From NCBI RefSeq assembly GCF_900100205.1, contig NZ_FNEQ01000012.1, positions 122,060 to 186,059 of the forward strand: DNA of 64,000 nt, written 5' to 3'. This stretch comes from Duganella sp. OV510 (lineage in GTDB: Bacteria; Pseudomonadota; Gammaproteobacteria; Burkholderiales; Burkholderiaceae_D). Made by a program: the position numbers and the translations under genes. Numbering within the stretch: position 1 is the first letter of the stretch; the number at the start of each line of letters is the position of its first letter. Of this stretch, positions 1 through 7,434 are shown piece after piece. Under the pieces are notes generated by a model. That model was not told the DNA's origin, made no database searches, and was given only the letters and a program-made list of their open reading frames with translations.

Positions 1-208
1 GATTGCGGTCGGTTCGATTTACGAGGCGGATCATGCCAACAGCATCATCGCCGCCGGCCGCGCCGACCTGTGCGCGGTAGGCCGCCCGCACCTGGCGAAT
101 GCGGCATGGACCCTGGCGGAAGCGGCACGCATCGGCTACAAGGCTGTGGCATGGCCTAAACAATACCTGGCAGGTAAACAACAATTGGAAAGAAATCATG
201 GAAGATGA
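1..208 (+). CDS. C-terminal end of an OYE-type flavin oxidoreductase (likely 2-aminobenzoyl-CoA monooxygenase/reductase or salicylyl-CoA 5-hydroxylase), 5' truncated by the window
   Basis: Only the last 68 residues are present, read from base 2 to a TGA at 206-208. The segment containing GRADLCAVGRPHLANAAW is typical of the C-terminal flavin-binding end of old-yellow-enzyme (NADH:flavin oxidoreductase) domains. The downstream genes (MarR regulator, enoyl-CoA hydratase, acyl-CoA dehydrogenase, RidA) match the gene company of bifunctional aryl-CoA monooxygenase/reductases of aerobic anthranilate or salicylate breakdown through CoA thioesters, so I infer that function. The end overlaps the preferred marR start by 11 bases, indicating one operon. 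It could instead be a stand-alone oxidoreductase; the missing 5' part would decide. Confidence 0.65.
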   Translation, partial: IAVGSIYEADHANSIIAAGRADLCAVGRPHLANAAWTLAEAARIGYKAVAWPKQYLAGKQQLERNHGR

Positions 209-680
209 AGAACAGCTGGACCTGGCCAGCCGCCTGACGCAGGACCATCACCAGTCGCTCAAGCTGTGGCTGCGGATGTTGTCCTGCACCGTCAAGATCG
301 AAAACGAAATCCGCAGCCGCCTGCGCGCTACCTTCGGCATTACGCTGCCGCGCTTCGACCTGATGGCGCAACTTGAGCGCTACCCGCAGGGGCTGCGCAT
401 GGGGGAACTGTCCAAGCGTATGATGGTCACCGGCGGTAACATCACCGGCATCACCGATCAGCTGGAGCAGGAGAAGCTGGTGGTGCGCGTGCCCGATCCG
501 AAGGACGGCCGCGCCTACAGCGTGAAGCTGACGGCGGCCGGCCGCAAAGCCTTTGCCACCATGGCGGCGGTCCATGAAAGCTGGCTCGCCGAGCTGTTGC
601 AGGATGTCTCCGGCGAGGACAAGGCGCAGCTGATCGAACTGCTGTCCGACATGAAGCAAAAGCTGAGGACCGAGTCATGA
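198..680 (+). CDS. MarR-family transcriptional regulator of the aryl-CoA catabolic operon
   Basis: A 160-residue protein with the MarR winged-helix fold. The DNA-binding region spans roughly residues 50-115 (LPRFDLMAQLERYPQGLRMG, then MMVTGGNITGITDQLE as the recognition helix, then a wing around VRVPDPKDGRAYSV). MarR proteins usually repress neighbouring catabolic genes and release DNA on binding an aromatic acid or its CoA ester; the ligand here is inferred. I start at ATG 198, preceded by GGAAAG, because an upstream in-frame start at 99 would overlap the oxidoreductase by over 100 bases. The stop overlaps the next gene by ATGA, so the regulator is embedded in the operon it probably controls. 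Confidence 0.85.
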   Translation: MEDEEQLDLASRLTQDHHQSLKLWLRMLSCTVKIENEIRSRLRATFGITLPRFDLMAQLERYPQGLRMGELSKRMMVTGGNITGITDQLEQEKLVVRVPDPKDGRAYSVKLTAAGRKAFATMAAVHESWLAELLQDVSGEDKAQLIELLSDMKQKLRTES

Positions 681-1531
681 AATACCTTCCCGGCGAACCG
701 CAACAACTGCCCGGCAACCGCGCCGCACTGGCCGGCTACCAGGCCAGCCACTTCCTGTTTGACGTCAGCGGCGGCGTGGCGACGCTGACGCTGAACCGTC
801 CCGAGCGCAAGAATCCGCTGACGTTTGAATCCTATGCCGAGTTGCGCGACCTGTTCCGCGCACTGGCGTATGCAGACGACGTCAAGGCGGTGGTGCTGAC
901 CGGCGCCGGCGAGAACTTCTGCTCCGGAGGTGACGTGCATGACATCATCGGCCCTTTGACCAGGCTGGATATGCCCGGCATGCTGGCCTTCACGCGCATG
1001 ACGGGCGACCTGGTGAAAGCCATGCGCCACTGCCCGCAGCCGATCATCGCGGCGGTGGATGGCGTGTGCGCCGGCGCTGGCGCCATTCTCGCGCTGGCGT
1101 CGGACATCCGCCTAGGCACGGCGCGCAGCAAGACCGCCTTCCTGTTCACCCGCGTGGGCCTGGCTGGCGCCGACATGGGCGCGTGCTCGCTGCTGCCGCG
1201 GGTAATCGGGCAGGGCCGTGCCGCCGAGCTGCTGTACACCGGACGTTCGATGTCCGGCACTGAAGCCGAGCGCTGGGGATACTTCAATAGCGTGCAGGAA
1301 CCGGAAGCGCTGCTGGATGCCGCGCGCGTTTTCGCACAGGGGCTGGCCGATGGTCCAACCTTCGCGCACGGCATGACCAAGAAAATGCTGCAGCAGGAAT
1401 GGAATATGGGCGTCGACGAAGCCATCGAGGCGGAGGCGCAGGCGCAGGCGATCTGCATGGCGACCAACGACTTCCATCGCGCGTATCACGCCTTCGTGGC
1501 CAAGCAAAAACCGCAATTTGAAGGTGACTAA
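677..1531 (+). CDS. Enoyl-CoA hydratase/isomerase family protein
   Basis: A 284-residue crotonase-fold protein. Visible signatures are the oxyanion-hole segments GAGENFCSGGDV (about residues 75-86) and DGVCAGAGAILALASDIRL (about 127-145), which bind the acyl-CoA carbonyl. The C-terminal third is helical and ends in KQKPQFEGD. The enzyme probably hydrates or rearranges a ring-derived CoA thioester in the catabolic pathway started by the upstream oxidoreductase; the substrate is inferred from context only. It starts in the ATGA overlap with marR and ends in a TAATG overlap with the acyl-CoA dehydrogenase, implying translational coupling. Confidence 0.85.
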   Translation: MKYLPGEPQQLPGNRAALAGYQASHFLFDVSGGVATLTLNRPERKNPLTFESYAELRDLFRALAYADDVKAVVLTGAGENFCSGGDVHDIIGPLTRLDMPGMLAFTRMTGDLVKAMRHCPQPIIAAVDGVCAGAGAILALASDIRLGTARSKTAFLFTRVGLAGADMGACSLLPRVIGQGRAAELLYTGRSMSGTEAERWGYFNSVQEPEALLDAARVFAQGLADGPTFAHGMTKKMLQQEWNMGVDEAIEAEAQAQAICMATNDFHRAYHAFVAKQKPQFEGD

Positions 1532-2691
1532 TGAGCGACAAGAATTACCTGGCGTGGCCATTCTTTGAAGCTCGCCACGCTGTGCTGGAACAGGCGCTGG
1601 ACGCATGGGCCGCACAGCATGTGGCGGGCGCGCACGAGGAAGATGTGGACGCGGCCTGCCGTCATCTGGTGCGCCAGTTGGGCGAAGGCGGCTGGCTGCG
1701 CCACGCCATCGGCGGCAAGGCGCATGGCGGCGCTGGCGACAGCATCGACACGCGTACCATATGCCTGATCCGCGAAACGCTGGCGCGCCACAACGGGCTG
1801 GCCGATTTCGCCTTTGCCATGCAGGGCTTGGGCTCAGGTGCCATCAGCCTGTTTGGCAGCGAGGCCAATCGCGCCGATTACCTGCCGCGCGTGGCGCGTG
1901 GGGAGGCGATTGCGGCGTTTGCCTTGTCGGAGCCGCAGGCCGGTTCGGACGTCGCCGCCATGCAGTGCGCGGCGGTGCAGGATGGCGATCACTATGTGCT
2001 CAACGGCGAGAAGACCTGGATTTCGAATGGCGGCATCGCCGATTTTTATGTGGTGTTTGCACGCACCGGCGAACAGCCTGGCGCGCGCGGCATCAGCGCC
2101 TTCATCGTCGATGCCGATGCGCCGGGGCTGACGATCGCGGAGCGCATCAATGTCATTGCACCGCATCCGCTGGCGCGCCTGCGCTTCAGCGATTGCCGCA
2201 TCCCTTCCAGCAAGCGGCTGGGCGAAGCGGGGCAGGGCTTCAAGGTGGCGATGGCCACGCTGGACGTGTTCCGCACCTCGGTGGCGGCAGCGGCGCTGGG
2301 CTTCGCCCGCCGCGCGCTGGATGAGGCGCTGGCGCGTGCTACGCAGCGGCAGATGTTCGGCCAGGTGCTGGCCGACTTCCAGCTGACGCAGGCGAAACTG
2401 GCCGAGATGGCCACCGGCATCGACACCTCCGCATTGCTGACCTACCGCGCCGCGTGGCAGCGCGACCAGGGCGGCAAGGTGACCAAGGAAGCGGCGATGG
2501 CCAAGCTGCACGCCACTGAAACCGCGCAGCAGGTGATCGACGCCGCGCTGCAGATGTTCGGCGGCCTCGGTGTGGTCAGCGGCCAGGTGGTGGAAAGCCT
2601 GTACCGCGAGATCCGCGCGCTGCGCATCTACGAAGGCGCGACCGAAGTGCAGCAACTGATCATCGCACGCGAACTGCTGAAGGAGATCTGA
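1531..2691 (+). CDS. Acyl-CoA dehydrogenase
   Basis: A 386-residue flavoprotein of the usual family length. The signature ALSEPQAGSDVAAMQC (about residues 130-145) and the flavin-contacting GEKTWISNGGIADFYVVFART (about 160-180) are clear. Near the C terminus, QMFGGLGVVSGQVVESLYREIRALRIYEGATEVQ contains the expected helix, and the Glu of YEGATE sits where the catalytic base lies in many members. It oxidises an acyl-CoA to the enoyl-CoA using FAD and passes electrons to ETF. The start overlaps the hydratase stop as TAATG. Together with the hydratase it would carry out beta-oxidation-like steps on the ring-cleavage product (inference). Confidence 0.88.
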   Translation: MSDKNYLAWPFFEARHAVLEQALDAWAAQHVAGAHEEDVDAACRHLVRQLGEGGWLRHAIGGKAHGGAGDSIDTRTICLIRETLARHNGLADFAFAMQGLGSGAISLFGSEANRADYLPRVARGEAIAAFALSEPQAGSDVAAMQCAAVQDGDHYVLNGEKTWISNGGIADFYVVFARTGEQPGARGISAFIVDADAPGLTIAERINVIAPHPLARLRFSDCRIPSSKRLGEAGQGFKVAMATLDVFRTSVAAAALGFARRALDEALARATQRQMFGQVLADFQLTQAKLAEMATGIDTSALLTYRAAWQRDQGGKVTKEAAMAKLHATETAQQVIDAALQMFGGLGVVSGQVVESLYREIRALRIYEGATEVQQLIIARELLKEI

Positions 2692-2692
2692 G

Positions 2693-3088
2693 ATGGAGAT
2701 ATTGCAACCACCAGGCTGGGCGCGTCCGCGTGGCTACTCGAACGGCGTGGCGGCCAATGGCCGCATGGTGTTCGTCAGCGGCATGATCGGCTGGGATGGC
2801 GACGGCGTCTTCCACACCGATGATTTCGCAGGCCAGGTGCGGCAGGCGCTGCTGAACATCGTCGCTGTGCTGGCCGAGGCCAACGCGAAGCCGGAACACA
2901 TCGTGCGCATGACCTGGTACGTGGTGGACAAAAACGAATACGTGGCCGCCTACAAGGCCATTGGCGCCGCCTACCGCGACATCATCGGCGCCCACTATCC
3001 GGCCATGACGGCGGTGCAGGTGGCCGCGCTGGTCGAAGACCGCGCGCGGGTGGAGATCGAAGTGACAGCAGTAGCGCCGTCCTCCTAG
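2693..3088 (+). CDS. RidA/YjgF-family protein (enamine/imine deaminase-like)
   Basis: A 131-residue protein, the standard length of the RidA family. The N-terminal region (PRGYSNGVAANGRMVFVSGMIGWD) and the C-terminal YPAMTAVQVAALVEDRARVEIEVTAVA are typical; the VEIEV strand ends the chorismate-mutase-like fold. RidA proteins hydrolyse reactive imines. In an aminobenzoyl-CoA pathway such a protein could release ammonia from an imine intermediate, which supports an anthranilate-type substrate for this operon (inference). The gene begins one base after the dehydrogenase stop and is the last gene of the operon. The family Arg that usually lies near position 105 is seen here as Ala-Leu-Val-Glu-Asp-Arg, so the substrate may differ from E. 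coli RidA. Confidence 0.85.
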   Translation: MEILQPPGWARPRGYSNGVAANGRMVFVSGMIGWDGDGVFHTDDFAGQVRQALLNIVAVLAEANAKPEHIVRMTWYVVDKNEYVAAYKAIGAAYRDIIGAHYPAMTAVQVAALVEDRARVEIEVTAVAPSS

Positions 3089-3098
3089 GACGATTCTA

Positions 3099-3127
3099 TT
3101 GCGGAATGGTAAAAAATGCAATAAAAT
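3099..3127 (+). promoter_or_regulatory. Sigma-70-like promoter upstream of the acyltransferase gene
   Basis: TTGCGG at 3099-3104 and TAAAAT at 3122-3127 are separated by exactly 17 bases. The element lies in an AT-rich gap right after the catabolic operon. This is a sequence match only. Confidence 0.5.
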
Positions 3128-3189
3128 AGAGGGGATGACAACGCGAATTCTATCGGAAGTTGCTTTTTTTTCTCAAATTTCAAGGCAAA

Positions 3190-4230
3190 ATGAAGAAATA
3201 TCACGGTATTCAAATACTTCGGTTTATAGCCGCGTCTTTGGTCGTTGCTGAACACCTGCTTCTTAATGTTGTGACACAATGGGCAAATGCAGCGCATTAC
3301 GTAGTTCCTCCGTTAGGGAAAATTGGTGTCATTGTTTTCTTCGGCATCAGTGGTTTTATCATGGTTACCACCCAGTACGAGACTTTCGGCAGCGCTGCGA
3401 GGGCGGCAGATTTCTTCTGGCGCCGGATTTTGCGCATCCTGCCTATTTATGCGCTGGCGACCACGATGCAGTTCATTAATAAGCGTAACTTTGGCGGCGA
3501 TTATAGTTTTGTAAATTACATCAAATCACTGCTGTTTATACCGTATGTGGGCGCAGGCAAGTTGTATCAGCCTATCCTGGCCCAGGGCTGGACGCTTAAT
3601 CTGGAAATGTTCTTTTATTTCGTATTTGCACTGTCATTGATTCTGCCTCGGGTCCGGGGCTTGACGTTATGCGTGCTTGTGTTCGTTGGGCTCGCTGCGC
3701 TGCAGGGTACGGCCGCTGATATGGGCATGCTGGCGTTTTATGCCAATCACATCCTATTGTTCTTCGTCTGCGGCATGCTGGTAGGACTGGCCTGCAAGCA
3801 CTTTGAACGGGATACCAGCTCGATGGCGTTGCCTGTCGTCGCCTGGGCACTCTTACTGCCTGCCGCAATATGGGTCAATCTGTACAGCGAAGAAGGATTG
3901 AGGTTGGTATTTAATGTGGTAATGGTGTTGGCCTGCGTGTGGACAGCGGCGAGCTTCCAGTCTGCGCGGCCAGGAAAGTGGACCATGCTGTTGGAACGCT
4001 TGGGCGACGCTTCTTACAGCACCTATTTGTTTCATGGTTTTATGCTGGGCGCGATCAAATTTCTGTCTAATAAAGTGGCCGAAGGCCAGACATTGAAGAT
4101 GATATTGATGGCCTTGTTCGCCGTGGTTCTCGGAAATCTGTTGGGATTGTTGATGTTCACCTTCGTGGAGCGCCCGATTGCCAGGATAGTCAAATCATGG
4201 ACGAGCAAACCAAGGGTAGTACCCGCCTGA
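3190..4230 (+). CDS. Acyltransferase family 3 membrane protein (OafA/NodX type)
   Basis: A 346-residue integral membrane protein. The N terminus, IQILRFIAASLVVAEHL, carries the Arg and His arrangement (RFIAA...H) of acyltransferase-3 enzymes, followed by about ten hydrophobic segments and a terminal FVERPIAR motif common in the family. Such proteins move acetyl or similar groups onto cell-surface sugars; it could decorate the polysaccharide made by the locus starting near 7.4 kb (inference). I chose ATG 3190, preceded by AAGG, over an in-frame ATG at 3160 with no ribosome site. The DNA is noticeably AT-richer than its neighbours, with poly-T tracts around the start, hinting at separate acquisition. 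It converges on the next gene with 7 bases between stops. Confidence 0.8.
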   Translation: MKKYHGIQILRFIAASLVVAEHLLLNVVTQWANAAHYVVPPLGKIGVIVFFGISGFIMVTTQYETFGSAARAADFFWRRILRILPIYALATTMQFINKRNFGGDYSFVNYIKSLLFIPYVGAGKLYQPILAQGWTLNLEMFFYFVFALSLILPRVRGLTLCVLVFVGLAALQGTAADMGMLAFYANHILLFFVCGMLVGLACKHFERDTSSMALPVVAWALLLPAAIWVNLYSEEGLRLVFNVVMVLACVWTAASFQSARPGKWTMLLERLGDASYSTYLFHGFMLGAIKFLSNKVAEGQTLKMILMALFAVVLGNLLGLLMFTFVERPIARIVKSWTSKPRVVPA

Positions 4231-4237
4231 AACGCCG

Positions 4238-4999
4238 TCAATTGCCGGGCATGCCGCTGTAGAGATTGATGGTGCGCAGCGCGCCGGCGCGGGACATCTG
4301 CTGGTACAGCGTCGGTAGCGGCACCCACGTCAGCAAATCGTCGAATTCGCCGCCGGGCTTAGCCGGGTCGGATTGCGCTGCATAGGCATAAAACAGGTGG
4401 GTTGTATTATTATTGTCGAGTTCGTCGGAATTCGATAGCGATGCGTTGGCCATGGCAATTCCGAGTCTGCTGATGCCCAAGTTGTTTTTGCCATTGGAAA
4501 AAATGACTGCCGGCGTGCATGGCATCGCCAGCGTACAAGCCGCGCCACCGACCTTGTAGCTGAGTAGGCCATTTGCATCTCGGCCCAGCACCTGCTTGGT
4601 AGGGATGCTAGTGGATGCATTCAGATTGACGGTTGTGAAAGCCGGCGTCACGCTGTAGTGCAGCAGTTTGCCCCAGCTGTCGGCTCCGCTGATGCCGAGC
4701 GTTACCCATGGCAGGAAGCCTGTGCACTCGGTCTCGCTTTGGCACGGCGTGGGGGCTTCGCGTCCATCCAGCGCTGAAATGGCAGGGCGTGGTAGCCTAC
4801 CGTAGCGTACCGCATAGCCTATCAGCGCTTCGCGCGCCTCGGTCAGGCTGTGCAGGGTCCGGCGGCGCTTTTCTTGATCGCTGCTGCTGCGGCCGAAGGC
4901 GCCCATGACCAGCAAGCCCGTACCCAGCATTACTAGCGTGAGCAACAACAATAAGGCGGCACCCTGTTGGTGACGGCGTCGCAGAATGGGATGAGTCAT
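4238..4999 (-). CDS. Orphan pseudopilin-like protein (type II secretion/GspK-like N terminus)
   Basis: A 253-residue protein. After a short basic leader (MTHPILRRRHQQG) comes the hydrophobic helix AALLLLLTLVMLGTGLLVMG, as in prepilin-type proteins. The cleavage site would be G/A and there is no Glu at mature position 5, a feature of GspK/PilX-like minor pseudopilins. The rest is a periplasmic domain with four Cys residues (CQSETEC around residue 90, CTLAMPC around residue 155). I start at the CAT complement at 4997-4999; the longer open frame to 5248 would run through the tRNA gene. No other secretion gene is adjacent. It may belong functionally with the operon at 49-58 kb. Its exact family is not recognised. 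Confidence 0.6.
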   Translation of the reverse strand: MTHPILRRRHQQGAALLLLLTLVMLGTGLLVMGAFGRSSSDQEKRRRTLHSLTEAREALIGYAVRYGRLPRPAISALDGREAPTPCQSETECTGFLPWVTLGISGADSWGKLLHYSVTPAFTTVNLNASTSIPTKQVLGRDANGLLSYKVGGAACTLAMPCTPAVIFSNGKNNLGISRLGIAMANASLSNSDELDNNNTTHLFYAYAAQSDPAKPGGEFDDLLTWVPLPTLYQQMSRAGALRTINLYSGMPGN

Positions 5000-5083
5000 G
5001 GTTGAAGGGTGGCACAGTGGAGGGCGTGCGTGCGATGCTAGCCTATCTGCTGGCAGAAATCCATCCGTATAGCGTTCAACTCT

Positions 5084-5112
5084 TTGCCCGGGCTGGCCGT
5101 ACGCTATATAAT
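5084..5112 (+). promoter_or_regulatory. Promoter of tRNA-Arg(CCU)
   Basis: TTGCCC (5084-5089) and TATAAT (5107-5112) are spaced by 17 bases. The tRNA starts 11 bases downstream, as expected for a dedicated tRNA promoter. Confidence 0.65.
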
Positions 5113-5122
5113 GCCGCCGTGT

Positions 5123-5197
5123 GTCGCCATGGTTCAATGGATAGAACAATTTCCTCCTAAGAAATAGATACAGGTTCGATTCCTGTTGGCGATACCA
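5123..5197 (+). tRNA. tRNA-Arg (anticodon CCU)
   Basis: A 75-base cloverleaf can be folded by hand. The acceptor strand GTCGCCA (5123-5129) pairs with TGGCGAT (5187-5193), with one G-U pair. The anticodon arm is ATTTC / loop CTCCTAA / GAAAT, giving anticodon CCU. The T arm is ACAGG / TTCGATT / CCTGT. The discriminator A and an encoded CCA follow at 5194-5197. It decodes AGG, a rare codon in GC-rich betaproteobacteria. tRNA genes of this type are frequent integration sites, but I see no flanking repeat of its 3' end here. Confidence 0.93.
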
Positions 5198-5297
5198 TTC
5201 TCTCTGCTGCACCGCAGCGCCTGACGGTACAATGTTGGTCTTATCCATTCATTTGCGGTCCGGGCTAGTCTGGCCGAAGCCGCGCAGCTCATTCATT

Positions 5298-7181
5298 ATG
5301 GCAGTCATTTCACTTTCTTCGGCGCAGCTGGCGTTTGGCCACGTCGCGCTTCTCGATCACGCTGAATTTTCCCTCGAAACCGGTGAACGCGTGGGCATCA
5401 TCGGCCGCAACGGCACCGGCAAATCGTCGCTGCTGAAAATTCTGTCCGGCCGCTTCAAGCTGGACGATGGCTTGCTGGTCATGCAGCAAAACCTGCACAT
5501 CGTCTATGTTGAACAGGAGCCTGTGTTTGATCCGGCGATGAGCGTGCACGATTCGGTGGCTGCCGGCCTGGGTGAGCTGCCAGCGCTGCTCAAGGAGTAC
5601 GAGCAGCTGACCGGCCAGTTTGGCCAGGGCGACGATGATGCCGTCATGGCGCGCATGCATGATATTCAGGTGCAGCTGGATGCGGCCGATGCCTGGAATG
5701 TATCGAACAAGGTTGAAACCGTGCTGGATAAACTGAACCTTCCGGGTGACCTGCTGATGCGTGAGCTGTCGGGCGGGATGCAAAAGCGCGTGGCGCTGGC
5801 GCGCGCGCTGGTATCGGCACCGGACGTGCTGCTGCTGGATGAGCCGACCAATCATCTGGATTTCACCTCGATTCAATGGCTGGAAGGATTGTTGCGCGAC
5901 TTTAAGGGCAGTGTGTTGTTTATTACCCACGACCGCTCCTTCCTCGACAATGTCGCTACCCGCATTATCGAGCTTGATCGTGGCCGTCTGCTGTCCTTCC
6001 CCGGCAACTTCAGTACCTACCAGGCGCGCAAGGCCGAGTTGCTGGAGAACGAGGAAGTGGAGAACGCCAAGTTCGACAAAGTGCTGGCCCAGGAGGAAAT
6101 CTGGATACGCAAGGGTGTCAAGGCGCGCCGGGTCCGTGATGAGGGGCGCGTACGCAGGCTGGAAGCATTGCGCCTGCAACGCGCGGCGCGGCGCGACCAA
6201 CAGGGGCAGGTCAAGCTGGAAGTGTCGGCTGGCGAACGCTCGGGCAAAATCGTCGCCGAGCTGGAGAATATCAGCAAGGTGTATGGCGAGCGCAGCATCA
6301 TCAGCAACTTTACCGGCACCATCCTGCGCGGCGACAAGGTTGGCCTGATCGGGGCGAACGGCGCCGGCAAGACCACCTTGCTGAAGATTATCCTGGGAGA
6401 ACTGGCACCGGACAGCGGCGAGGCCAAACTGGGCACCAAGCTGCAGGTCGCGTACTTCGACCAGATGCGCACCCAGCTCAACGAGGAAGCCAGCCTGGTG
6501 GACACCATCTCGCCCGGCAGCGACTGGGTCGAAGTCAACGGCCAGCGCAAGCACTCGATGAGCTATCTGAACGACTTCCTGTTCTCGCCGGAGCGTGCCC
6601 GTTCGCCGGTCAAATCCCTGTCCGGCGGCGAGCGCAATCGCCTGTTGCTGGCACGCCTGTTTGCCAAACCGGCCAATTGCCTGGTGCTCGATGAACCGAC
6701 CAACGATCTGGACATTGAAACCCTGGAGTTGCTGGAGGAATTATTGGAGAGCTACCCTGGCACGGTGTTTTTGGTCAGCCACGACCGCACCTTCCTGGAC
6801 AACGTGGTGACACAGGTGATTGTGGCGGAAGGTGATGGGCAGTGGCGTGAATTCGTTGGTGGCTACAGTGACTGGGAGCGGGTGCGCACGGTGGCAGCGC
6901 CGGTGAAGGCCAGCCCCAAGCCTGCCGCAGTGGTCGCGCCGGCGGCGGCGCCAGCCGCCAAGCAGAAAAAACTCAGCTTCAAAGAGCAGCGTGAACTGGA
7001 GGAGTTGCCTCAGCGGATCAGTTTGCTGGAGGATGAGCAAAGCGCGTTGACGCTGCAATTATCCGATCCCGACTTCTATAAGAAGACGCCGGCCGAGGCC
7101 AAGCGTCTGCACGCGCGGGTTGCGGAGATTGAAGTCGAGCTGCTGGTGGCGCTAGAGCGATGGGAGATGCTGGGCGGGTAG
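5298..7181 (+). CDS. uup: ABC-F family ATPase Uup
   Basis: A 627-residue soluble protein with two ABC domains and no membrane segments. The Walker A motifs are GRNGTGKSS (about residue 38) and GANGAGKTT (about 354). The signature motifs are LSGGMQKR (about 157) and LSGGERNR (about 440). Walker B motifs are VLLLDEPTNHLD and CLVLDEPTNDLD. A charged linker lies between the domains, and a Lys/Glu-rich C-terminal coiled coil follows an Ala/Pro stretch from about residue 560, as in Uup. ABC-F proteins act on ribosomes or, for Uup, also on DNA branch structures. I start at ATG 5298 (MAVISLSS), not at the upstream in-frame ATG 5232, because family members begin there. Confidence 0.9.
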   Translation: MAVISLSSAQLAFGHVALLDHAEFSLETGERVGIIGRNGTGKSSLLKILSGRFKLDDGLLVMQQNLHIVYVEQEPVFDPAMSVHDSVAAGLGELPALLKEYEQLTGQFGQGDDDAVMARMHDIQVQLDAADAWNVSNKVETVLDKLNLPGDLLMRELSGGMQKRVALARALVSAPDVLLLDEPTNHLDFTSIQWLEGLLRDFKGSVLFITHDRSFLDNVATRIIELDRGRLLSFPGNFSTYQARKAELLENEEVENAKFDKVLAQEEIWIRKGVKARRVRDEGRVRRLEALRLQRAARRDQQGQVKLEVSAGERSGKIVAELENISKVYGERSIISNFTGTILRGDKVGLIGANGAGKTTLLKIILGELAPDSGEAKLGTKLQVAYFDQMRTQLNEEASLVDTISPGSDWVEVNGQRKHSMSYLNDFLFSPERARSPVKSLSGGERNRLLLARLFAKPANCLVLDEPTNDLDIETLELLEELLESYPGTVFLVSHDRTFLDNVVTQVIVAEGDGQWREFVGGYSDWERVRTVAAPVKASPKPAAVVAPAAAPAAKQKKLSFKEQRELEELPQRISLLEDEQSALTLQLSDPDFYKKTPAEAKRLHARVAEIEVELLVALERWEMLGG

Positions 7182-7434
7182 GGTTGGTCGCACGATTGAC
7201 AGTCGTTGGCGCGGATGCTGCAATGCAGTATCATGGTGTAAATTTCAATACTATTATGGATTTGTTACAGCGGGTGTCAGCGGATATTTGCTCAGGCAGG
7301 CGTTGCGTTTTTCCTTCCGTTATCCAAATGTGCATGATTTTTGTTGTTGCAGTGATATTATTCAGCCCAGAATTGACCGTTGCTGGCGACCTTGGAATTT
7401 TTCCGGGTGCCTACCGAAAGATCGAATATAAATA
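7182..7434 (+). other. Leader region between uup and epsL
   Basis: This AT-richer 253-base gap holds the promoter candidate at 7196-7224. It also holds an open frame (possible ATGs at 7223, 7256 and 7328) whose TAA overlaps the epsL ATG as TAATG. The frame encodes a hydrophobic stretch but lacks a clear ribosome site, so I do not call it a gene. Confidence 0.4.
7196..7224 (+). promoter_or_regulatory. Candidate promoter of the exopolysaccharide operon
   Basis: TTGACA (7196-7201) is followed after 17 bases by TGCAAT (7219-7224), with a TG dinucleotide at 7216-7217 giving an extended -10. It lies just past the uup stop and would leave a leader of about 200 bases before epsL. This is a sequence match only. 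Confidence 0.45.

Noticed and set aside
99..197. Longer MarR start at 99
   Set aside because: It would overlap the upstream oxidoreductase by over 100 bases and lacks a ribosome site; ATG 198 has GGAAAG and fits MarR length.
3135..3251. 38-codon frame after AGGGG ahead of the acyltransferase
   Set aside because: It has a good ribosome site, but it overlaps the acyltransferase start out of frame and the peptide shows no recognisable features. It may be a chance leader.
5000..5248. N-terminal extension of the orphan pseudopilin
   Set aside because: The open frame runs across the tRNA-Arg gene; the pseudopilin leader begins at 4999.
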